DNA of 21,738 nucleotides from positions 1,007,880 through 1,029,617 of the forward strand of contig MU657167.1 of assembly GCA_026770575.1 (NCBI GenBank), written 5' to 3'. Positions 1-7,264 of this stretch are shown one piece after another. Origin of the DNA: Pelagophyceae sp. CCMP2097 (lineage: Eukaryota; Sar; Pelagophyceae). The translations under genes were made by a program, and so were the position numbers. The notes under the pieces are model-generated. The model made no database searches. It was not told the DNA's origin and saw nothing but the letters and a program-made list of their open reading frames with translations. Within the stretch, counting starts at the first letter, position 1. Each line of letters begins with the position of its first letter.

Positions 1-113
1 GATTTGAAAGTTCAGCGATTAGTTAAATAATTTCAATTATTTACGTGGGCATTGCAATGGGATTTGGCTGTATCCTTCGGGTCCTCCGTGTGCCTCCGGC
101 GCGCTCTTGTAAT
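1..113 (-). repeat. Dispersed repeat, copy A (inverted)
   Basis: The reverse complement of this stretch is identical over all 113 bases to 21621-21733 and nearly identical to 20800-20922. In the shared orientation the unit begins ATTACAAGAG and ends CTTTCAAATC; the copies at the right end carry five more bases (CTCCT), which here would lie just outside the window. It is far more AT-rich than the neighbouring genes. Sequence outside ATTACAAGAG differs between all three copies, so that is a true repeat border. I see no coding potential. Confidence 0.95.
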
Positions 114-335
114 ATTACATTCCCATTCTCTTGAGCCTCGTGACGTGTGATGGTAAAGGGGCGCCCCGGTCCAACGGACCGGGGGCGCAAAAATGGTTCT
201 GTTCTGTTCGGGGAAAGCTGGAAACCCGCTGCGTGGGTTCAAGTGACTGCGAGAATAGAGCGGCATGAAAATTTGCGCCGCGCCAGTGGCCACGCGCGGA
301 GTGACCCGAGACCCGCGCCCTCGGGTACAGGCAGC
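114..335. other. Upstream region of the PH-MAPK gene
   Basis: This stretch lies between the border of the dispersed repeat and the first plausible start codon of the kinase gene. Composition moves from AT-rich to GC-rich. No recognisable gene or convincing core promoter motif is visible. It probably holds the promoter and 5' UTR of the kinase gene, but this is inferred from position only. Confidence 0.4.
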
Positions 336-3300
336 ATGGAGGACAAGAGCGACCTCAAGATGGTCACAATGATCTCGGCGTCGTCGTTGTGCACTGCCGA
401 GACGAGTGGACCGAAGCACTTGTTCCGGGGCGCCCCCGGCAACGCGCCGGGCCGGATGCGTGGCTGCGCATCCGACGCGCATGCACGCAGGCCGGGTTCA
501 TGTTCAAGAAGGGCGGCATGCGGTGGCAGCAGCGCTATTTTGTGCTCCAGCAGCACGGCACGAGACCCGCGCGGCTCGCGTACTACCAGGACGAGGCCTC
601 GTCGACGTCGGAGAGCGAGGCACGCGCCACGTGCGTGGCGCGACGTGTTGCGACGTCCGACGTCGAGCGACTCCTCGTCGACCGACTGGATAGCTCTCCT
701 CGGGGCCGCGGGGCCATCTCGCAACGTAGGCTCGAGTTGACGAGCGACACCAAGGTGGACCTGCTCCTCGGCAAGCCGCACGCGTTCCAGGTGCGCGCGA
801 GGTCGATTGGTCCCGCCGTACGTACGTGGACCGACGCGCCGCGGTTAGGTGGTTCTGCAAGGCCGGGCACTCAAAGTGGCGACTGAGACTGCCGAGGAGC
901 GCGAGGCGTGGATGAAGTCGCTGTGAGTGGCATCATCGTGGCACGGGTGGTGCACGGGAGCACCGCGGGTCCGAGGCGCGGCCCCGTCACTGCTGCGCCG
1001 CCGCTGCGGGAGCGTGGCCGATGCAGGCGCGAGTGCATCAAGCACGCCATCTCGCAGACGATGGTACACTTCTCCGGCACGGACTGGTTCGTCGACCCTA
1101 AGTACAAGCTGCTGAAAAAGGTCGGCTCGGGCGCGTATGGCTTAGTCGTCGCCGCCGACGATGTCTCGTGCGGCAAGCAGGTCGCCATCAAAAAGGTCGC
1201 AAACGCTTTTGAGGACATGGTCGACGCCAAGCGCATCCTCCGCGAGGTGCGCTGCCGGCGACGAGGACCGCGGCCGCTGCCCTCTGATTGCCGCTGAAGG
1301 CTCCCGCGTGCAGGTGCGGCTCATGCGGCAGTTCAACCACCCCAACGTGATCAAGCTCTACGACATCATGGAGCCGCCGTACATCGACGACTTTGAGGAC
1401 CTATACATCGTGACGCACCTCATGTCGACGGACTTGTAGAAGATTCTGTACAGCAAGACGAAGCTCTCCGAGGAGCAGATCCAGTATCTCCTGTACCAGC
1501 TCCTCGCGGGCATGCACTACATCAACTCGGCGCACGTGCTGCACCGCGACCTCAAGCCGGCGAACCTGCTCATCGACATTCAGACGCGCGGCACCGCGCC
1601 GAAAGGGCAAACGTGGACCGCCGCAGCGACGACGGTGCCCCGGTGCCACGGGCGGCGCCTGGGGCGCGATCGGCGCCGGGGCCTCGTCGATGTCGTCGGT
1701 CGCGCACGACGATGGATTCCGGAGCGAGCGCCGTCCCACGCCGGAACTGCTAGGTGCAACCTGCAAATCTGCGACTTTGGCCTCGCGCGCGGCACCACGG
1801 GCAACAAGGACGCCATCGAGGACTGCAAGGACGGCGAGCAGCCATGCGAGGGCAAGGGCGCCGAGGAGCAGGAGTACACGGAGTACGTCGTCACGCGCTG
1901 GCGCGCGAGCGGCGCGAGGATTACCCGGCAAACTGACCACCGCGAGAGCCGTCTCCGAGGCCGGGGCCTCCCGTGCCGGCTTCTCTCCCCTCGGCTGGAC
2001 CCCTCTCCGGGGCCTTGCCTCAGACGCCCCCGTCCCTCTGCGGTCCGTCGAGCGCGTTCTGCCCGCGCAGGTACCGCGCCCCGGAGATCATGCTCGGCCA
2101 CCACTCGTACGACCACGCCATCGACATGTGGTCCATCGGCTGCATCTTTGGCGAGATGCTGCTGCAGCAGCCCGTCTTCCCGGGCAACGACTACATCCAC
2201 CAGCTCAAGCTCATCGTCAAGCTGCTCGGCCGGCCCGAGGAGTCTGAGCTCTGGTTCGTCACGAACCATAACGCAATGAACTTCATGCTCGATCTCCCGG
2301 CATACACTCCGCAGGACCTGAGCAGTGAGTGGCTCCCTGACGCCGCGGGGGGCACCTTGCCGATGGCAGGAAATGCCCCTGGACCGGCGGTGTGGGCCTC
2401 GGACCGGCGCGTCTACAGGCAAGTTCCCCGACGCGTCCAAGTACGACGGCGCGCTGGACCTTTTGGCGAAGATGCTCGTCTTCGACCCGAACCGGCGCAT
2501 CGACACGGCGGCCGCGCTCGAGGACAAGTACGTCAGCGAGTTCCGCGACGAGGCGCTCGAACAGGTCGCCGGTGAGCCGCGAGGGCCTCTGACTCTGATG
2601 CCCGGCGAGGCGTGGGAAACCGTCGCCGTGGGTCCCGCGCGGTGGCGACCCCTCGCGAGTCCGACGGACTCGGCGCAGAGCCCGCGTCACGCGGTCGCCC
2701 TGGCTGCGACGGTCCGGGTTTCCCAACCAGCATGATAGGCTACCACGTCAAGATCGACGACGTTGAGGCCGTCAAGCTGGAGAAGAAGTCGCTGCAGAGA
2801 ATGCTGTACAACGAGATCCGAGCCTTCCACCGGTCGGGGCCGATGCAGGACCACGGCCACAACGAGCTCGACTTTGAGGTGACGAGCCAGGAGCGCGGCC
2901 GCGTGAAGTCCGCGGCCGGGTACGACGAATCCACGCGCCAAAGGCCAAAGGCAGAGGAAATGAAGGACCAGCGCGGCTCCACGCGCCGGCAAAAGGCCAA
3001 CGACTGCGTGGCGATGCTGTGCGGCCCCGCGCCGGCTGGTCTGCAAGCCCAGAACGCCGCAGCCAATGTGACTCGAGTCGCGGGCGGCATTGCCCGCCAG
3101 CGCACGGCGATGATCCGACCGCCGTTGCCACCTTAGGCAAGACCACTGGGGCCTCTACAACGCGTTGCTGAAAGTGGACTACACGGACCAGGCGAAATGG
3201 GACGAACAAGTCGCGCTGGCCTACAACGAGCTCCGGGGCATGGTGAGTGACTTACAGAAACACCACGACGTGAACATCCGCGCCGTCGCGCCAAACGACG

Positions 3301-3392
3301 AGAATTGGGCGCGATTCGTCGAGAGTGACGATTTCGTCGATATCCTCGCAAACGGCGAACGCGACTACACCAAGAGCCCCTACCGGCGCTGA
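336..3392 (+). CDS. PH domain-MAP kinase fusion (ERK-type, TEY), with in-frame TAG
   Basis: A serine/threonine MAP kinase carrying an N-terminal pleckstrin-homology (PH) domain, so probably recruited to phosphoinositides or membranes. Exons that join in phase: 336-362 (first exon provisional), 491-630, 694-790, 849-922, 1027-1246, 1314-1585, 1754-1900, 2071-2324, 2419-2571, 2739-2919, 3137-3392. The PH domain spans about residues 10-112 (AGFMFKKGG start, final helix [10 protein letters not shown]). The kinase shows the glycine loop GSGAYG (146-151), VAIKK (catalytic Lys about 168), [10 protein letters not shown] (Asp 265), DFG (Asp 284), the activation loop TEY (319-321) and TRWYRAPE. Introns at 1586 and 1901 fit only GC-AG borders. 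Codon 228 (1437-1439) is TAG inside the conserved STDL-x-KIL segment, so the gene is a pseudogene, carries a sequence error, or reads through. The 3' end is uncertain: without splicing at 2920 the frame stops at 3136. The last exon encodes an unrecognised 84-residue tail. Confidence 0.8.
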
Positions 3393-3504
3393 AGTGTGTT
3401 TTAACGTCGTGCAAGGCAAGCGACCGCGAGCCGCGGGGACGTCCAAGGACGTCGCTCCTCGTCGCGTGGAGGCCTCTCCAGCGACTGTCGGAGGCGGTGG
3501 CGAC

Positions 3505-3546
3505 TTTCCAAGGGTTTCTTTCCAAGGGCCCCTTTCCAAAGGCCCC
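3505..3546. repeat. Three tandem 14-bp units (TTTCCAARGG core)
   Basis: Units at 3505-3518, 3519-3532 and 3533-3546 each begin TTTCCAAGGG or TTTCCAAAGG. They lie in the short gap between the convergent kinase and porphobilinogen synthase genes, downstream of both stop codons. They could sit in either 3' UTR. Confidence 0.9.
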
Positions 3547-3572
3547 ATAGGTGGAGGAAGGATTACGGGGGT

Positions 3573-4800
3573 TTACTTGCGGGCGTCCTCATTGATCCAT
3601 TGGGCCGCCGTCGTGGCGTAGTACGTGAGGATCACGTCGGCGCCGGCGCGGCGGAAGCAGAGGAGCGTCTCCAGCACTGCCGCGCGCTCGTCGAGCCAGC
3701 CGTTTTGCGCGGCGGCCTTCATCATGGCGTATTCGCCCGAGACGTGGTACGCCGCCAGAGGCAGGTTCACAGCCTGGCGGATGCGGTACAAAACGTCGAG
3801 GTAGGGCATGCCCGGCTTGACCATGAGCATGTCCGCGCCCTCGGCCGCGTCCAGCGCCGCCTCGATCAACGCCTCGCGGCCGTTGGCGGGGTCCTGCTGG
3901 TACGTCTTCTTGTCTCCAAAGCCCGGGTGCGAGTCCAGCGCGTCGCGAAAGGGGCCGTAGTAGGCCGAGGCGTACTTGGCCGAGTAGGCGATGATGGAGA
4001 CGTCGGTCCAGCCTTCGGCGTCGAGGGCCTTGCGGATGGCACCGATGCGTCCATCCATCATGTCAGACGGCGCAACGACGTCGGCGCCGGCGCGGGCGTG
4101 GCACACCGCCTGCTTGCAGAGCTGCTCAATCGTCTGGTCGTTGACGATCTTCTCGTCCAAAACGATGCCGTCGTGGCCCTGGTCCGAGTACGGGTCCAGC
4201 GCAATGTCCGTCACCACCACGGCCCCCGGGCACTTGGCCTTGATGGCGCGGATGGCGCGGGGCACGATGCCCTCTGGGTTGTAGCACTCGTCGGCGAAGT
4301 TCGTCTTCAAGGCGTCATCGACCTTGGGGAAGAGGACGAAGGAGCAGACGCCCGCGGCCATGCCATTCTCCACCTGCTCCACCATCGACGCCAGAGAGTG
4401 GCGCGACATGCCCGGCATCGAAGCGATCTCCGTGCAATACGACTCGTCGTGGATGAAGATGGGCTGCATCAGGTTTGCGGGCGTGAGGAACGTCTCGCGG
4501 ACCATTGCACGCATACCAGGAGTCTTGCGGTTCCGCCGAGGCCGAGCAGACTGCTCCACCCAGACGCCGCCCTGGTTGTTCCGCGTCAGCGCCGCGTTCG
4601 CGCCTAATTCGCCCGTCGACGCAGCGCCGCCGCCGCCGCCGATGACGAGGCCCTCTTCGACCCGAGCCCAGCGACGCACCGGCAGTCGGGTCATATTTCG
4701 CGTCGGCCGCCGCGGCGACGGGCGCGAGCCTCGCCGAGCCGTGGTGCGGCGCAACGAGGCCGCTCGCGCCCGTTAGGCAGAGGGCCAGCGTGAAGCGCAT
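3573..4800 (-). CDS. hemB: Porphobilinogen synthase (delta-aminolevulinic acid dehydratase), plastid-targeted
   Basis: Condenses two 5-aminolevulinate molecules to porphobilinogen, the common step of heme and chlorophyll synthesis; plastid stroma. Two exons: 4680-4800 and 3573-4603, intron 4604-4679 (GTGCGT...TTAG, phase 1), 383 residues, a usual length with a leader. Without the intron the leader is out of frame with the enzyme. Residues 1-14 read as a signal peptide (MRFTLALCLTGASG), followed by LVAPHHGSARL, resembling the ASAFAP junction of bipartite targeting to complex plastids, with Leu for Phe. The enzyme has the plant/algal aspartate-rich Mg site TDIALDPYSDQGHDG (Asp 173, 177, 181, 185) in place of a cysteine Zn site, and both Schiff-base lysines, in SAKYASAYYGPF (Lys 250) and MVKPGMPYLD (Lys 303). 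The C-terminal part is complete and ends in TAA. Family identity is secure; targeting is inferred from the leader. Confidence 0.96.
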
Positions 4801-5297
4801 CCTGCTCGCTCAACTGCGCAATCTTCAAGGTGAGCCAATTTCTAAATTGAGGTGAGCTCGAGAAGGACCCTTTTGCGGGAGACCGAAGAACATTCCTTGG
4901 AGATTCGACGGGAACGTTCCACACGAGGCACGTCGAGCGGCTCGCTGGCGCAGCGGCATGACCGGCTCTCTTCGAGCTGGCAAGACGGAATTCTTCGAGG
5001 TGGCGAGATGGAAGGTACAAACACAATGAGACTTTAGGGGAGCACGCAGCGACGTTATTGCGACGAATACGGATTGAGCGACCGCTCCTCTTGGCCGAAG
5101 CGGTACCTGGGAGCCGCCGCGGGAGTCGAGAGCGGCGTATACCAGCCAGCATGGGCAACCAGCACCGGCCCGCAGCGACACACGACGCACGTTTGTCGGA
5201 TCACGACTTCGAGCGATTCGGCTTGTTCGACGTGCAGCTCGACGAGCGCGCACATCGTCGCGTCGCGGATGATCCTGCGTGCGTGCGTCTGGACGCG
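4801..5297. other. Upstream region of hemB; no convincing gene
   Basis: This interval holds the likely hemB promoter (hemB is on the minus strand). A weak relative of the TTTTAGCGA motif (TTGAGCGA, minus strand, 4806-4813) lies directly before the hemB ATG. Short open frames exist on both strands. A minus-strand frame ending in TAA at 5055 could be an extra 3' exon of the small gene at 5298-5726, entered through an acceptor near 5245-5250, but I found no phase-matched donor for it. Confidence 0.4.
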
Positions 5298-5726
5298 TCA
5301 TCGACGCCGCGCAGTCGCGTCGGGGATGACTCGCGTGTGGCTCAGGTCGTTGGGGTCTCCGCCGAGGAACTGAAACGCGTCGGAATCGAAGACGACGGCG
5401 CCCTCGACGACGGGCTCCTGCGCCGACGATTCAGCGCTTCTGAGCATTTCCGAGAGGGCCACGTGTTGATGCAACGAGACGCCGGCGCGACGTTGCTGCT
5501 CGCCTCGGAGACGCTGGTCAGGAGCCGCCCTTTCCCCGTCACCCTGCGCGCGCACCGTCGGGCACAATCGTGCGTTCGACCAAAAAGCACAATCGTGCGT
5601 TTGACCAACAAAGGCGGACCTGACGACTTCGAGCGTCTCCGACGGCCTCACTGAAATGATGCCCGGGTTCCCGGCGTCGATCGTCAGCGTCGTGTGCTTC
5701 GCAAACTCGAAGACGTTCTCCGCCAT
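5298..5726 (-). CDS. Unrecognised small protein, two exons
   Basis: Model: exon 5652-5726 (MAENVFEFAKHTTLT..., 25 residues), intron 5544-5651 (GTGAGG...GCGCAG, phase 0), exon 5298-5543, ending in TGA; 106 residues. The first exon reads as a compact beta-rich N-terminus and the second includes VVFDSDAFQFLGGDPNDL. I do not recognise the family. Support comes from the ATG, a good donor/acceptor pair in matching phase, and a TTTTAGCGA motif about 45 bp upstream shared with the MORN gene. Against it: a plus-strand frame over 5058-5654 is also open and has similar third-position GC, so the coding strand is not certain. The intron contains a 25-bp tandem duplication. The 3' end may extend to 5055 through a further exon. 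Confidence 0.4.
   Translation of the reverse strand: MAENVFEFAKHTTLTIDAGNPGIISVRPSETLEVVRSAFVGQTHDCAFWSNARLCPTVRAQGDGERAAPDQRLRGEQQRRAGVSLHQHVALSEMLRSAESSAQEPVVEGAVVFDSDAFQFLGGDPNDLSHTRVIPDATARRR
5563..5612. repeat. 25-bp tandem duplication
   Basis: Two adjacent copies of a 25-bp unit starting CACAATCGTGCGTT, at 5563-5587 and 5588-5612, differing at about two positions (C/T and A/C). They lie inside the proposed intron 5544-5651 of the minus-strand gene. Confidence 0.9.
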
Positions 5727-5764
5727 GGGCCTCGCCCAGGCGCGCGCGCGCGCCGTTGGCGCAA

Positions 5765-5778
5765 CGTCTTCGCTAAAA
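5765..5778 (-). promoter_or_regulatory. Candidate promoter motif TTTTAGCGAAGACG
   Basis: On the minus strand TTTTAGCGA ends about 44 bp before the ATG at 5726. The same nine bases occur at nearly the same distance before the MORN gene, and TTTAGCGATAA lies upstream of the oxygenase gene. Function is inferred from the recurrence and spacing only. Confidence 0.4.
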
Positions 5779-5866
5779 TAAAACTCGCACTTTAGGCACC
5801 GTAACTGCACTGGCAGGGCCCACGCCACCGAGCTATAGCGCACGCCCAATTAGTGTTATTCAGGGG

Positions 5867-7108
5867 TCACAACCTTGGGTTGAGCCAGGGTGAGTTTGGC
5901 GCGTGGGTAAAGGTGACCTGCCCGGCGATTTCGCCGTCGGCCCAAGTCCCCGAAACGGCTTCGCCCGACGCCAGCGTCAACGTGCCCGCGCCGTGCTTGG
6001 CGCCGCCCTTGAACGCGCCGACGTAAGTGTGGCCACCGGACTGCGCAAACCGTCCTTCGCCGTGGCGGAGGTTGCGCCGCCACGCGCCGTCGTAGACGTC
6101 GCCGTTAGCGTTGACCAGCCGGCCGGAGCCGTGCGCCGCGTCGGCCTCCCACTGGCCCTCGTAGACGTCGCCGTTGGCAAACGTCATGGCGCCGTCGCCG
6201 GCTTTGACGCCGCACAGCCACGACCCGTCGTACGCGTCGCCCGAGGCGTACGTCAGCGTGCCCTGCCCATGAGCCTTGTCGCCCTGCCAATCTCCGTCGT
6301 ACTGCTCGCCGTCGACGTACTTCAGAGTGCCGCGGCCCTCCTTTGCATCTTCGTGGAATGCGCCCTCGTAGACGTTGCCGTTCGCGAACGCGTACGACCC
6401 GGCGCCGTGCATCTTGTTGTCGACCCAGTCGCCCGTGTACACGGCCCCGTCGCTGTACGTGTACGTGCCATTGCCGTGCATGCGGCCCATGTCCATGGCG
6501 CCGACGAACTTTTCGCGTACCTGGCCGTCTTCGCCCCGCAAAGTCCACTCGCCCGAGCCGTGCCATCGGTCGTCCTCCCAGTCGCCGTCGTACGCGTCAC
6601 CGTTGTCAAAGTACTCGCAGCGCCCGGACCCGTGCTTCTGGCCGTTTTTCCAATCGCCCTCGTAGGCGAACTTGGCCGTCGCGAGCCTCCCACGGCCGTG
6701 GATCTTGCCCTCGACCCAACTCCCATCGTAAATGTTGCCGTCGGCGTACGTCGACGTCCCGACGCCGTGGATCCGGTCCTCCGACCAGTCACCCTCGTAG
6801 TTGCCTAAGAAGCGTGTCGCCAGAAGGACGCGCCGGCGCCTCAACGCACCGCCGTCGCTGTACGTGTACTTTCCACGGCCGTGCCGCTGGCCGTGCTGCC
6901 ATTCGCCAGCGTACTTCTCGCCGTTGCCGTAGACGATGGAGCCTTTGCCGTGGAACTTGCCTGCGAAACGGGCAGGATGGGATAGGGGCCGGGGAGTAAT
7001 GAAACCGGGGAGTAATAGGGACCATCGCCGCCCCGCGCCCTCGCGCCGAGCAAAGGAGCCACGTTGAGCGCGCGCACCGTCCGTGGCGATGGCTCCGTCG
7101 TACTGCAT
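5867..7108 (-). CDS. MORN-repeat protein
   Basis: About 359 residues, made almost entirely of some 14-15 MORN repeats (patterns such as YEGDWKNGQKHGSGR and YDGDWQGDKAHGQGT), from about residue 10 to the C-terminus at TGA 5867. MORN arrays form elongated scaffolds and often bind lipids or cytoskeletal proteins; many are found in cilia, basal bodies and membrane junctions. Model: exon 7078-7108 (MQYDGAIATD), intron 6961-7077 (GTGCGC...GCAG), exon 6850-6960, intron 6805-6849 (GTGCGT...TTAG, 45 bp), exon 5867-6804. Both introns are phase 1 in a glycine codon and multiples of three, so the frame is open through them; their removal restores the regular repeat spacing. The ATG at 7108 was chosen because a TTTTAGCGATAAC motif lies 34 bp upstream. 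The frame continues open further upstream but is not repeat-like. No catalytic domain is visible. It is divergent from the CFAP57-like gene. Confidence 0.88.
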   Translation of the reverse strand: MQYDGAIATDGARAQRGSFARREGAGRRWSLLLPGFITPRPLSHPARFAGKFHGKGSIVYGNGEKYAGEWQHGQRHGRGKYTYSDGGALRRRRVLLATRFLGNYEGDWSEDRIHGVGTSTYADGNIYDGSWVEGKIHGRGRLATAKFAYEGDWKNGQKHGSGRCEYFDNGDAYDGDWEDDRWHGSGEWTLRGEDGQVREKFVGAMDMGRMHGNGTYTYSDGAVYTGDWVDNKMHGAGSYAFANGNVYEGAFHEDAKEGRGTLKYVDGEQYDGDWQGDKAHGQGTLTYASGDAYDGSWLCGVKAGDGAMTFANGDVYEGQWEADAAHGSGRLVNANGDVYDGAWRRNLRHGEGRFAQSGGHTYVGAFKGGAKHGAGTLTLASGEAVSGTWADGEIAGQVTFTHAPNSPWLNPRL

Positions 7109-7264
7109 ACCGCGGCACCGCCGCGCCGGCAACGGCGTCAAGTTATCGCTAAAAGGAACAGCGCTTGCAACTTCTGCAAAAAAAGGTTGCGGCGGCCAGT
7201 GCGGGCGGCTTCCGAGGACGTCGGTCTCGGCCTGGCCGGCGCCTCGGGGAGGCCTCGGGTTGGG
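7109..7264. promoter_or_regulatory. Divergent promoter region, MORN / CFAP57-like
   Basis: The 156 bp between the two start codons must serve both genes. At 7142-7154 the minus strand reads GTTTTAGCGATAAC-like sequence (TTTTAGCGATAAC), 34-46 bp before the MORN ATG and about 110 bp before the CFAP57-like ATG. No TATA box is visible. Sharing of a promoter by two likely axonemal or cytoskeletal genes would allow co-expression; this is inference. Confidence 0.45.

Noticed and set aside
1437..1454. 18-nt micro-intron removing the TAG
   Set aside because: It has GT and AG ends but would delete six residues needed in the kinase, and is far shorter than any other intron here.
3600..4607. 335-codon plus-strand open frame opposite hemB
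   Set aside because: It is the antisense shadow of a strongly conserved enzyme; composition is Arg/Val-rich with no domain.
4315..4800. Frameshift in hemB between leader and enzyme
   Set aside because: A GTGCGT...TTAG intron at 4604-4679 restores the frame in phase and gives a normal length.
5058..5654. 198-codon plus-strand gene
   Set aside because: Open, but without a recognisable domain; the minus strand has a start, a phase-matched intron and the upstream motif. Not excluded.
5903..6808. 301-codon plus-strand open frame opposite the MORN gene
   Set aside because: Its regular period comes from the MORN repeats on the other strand.
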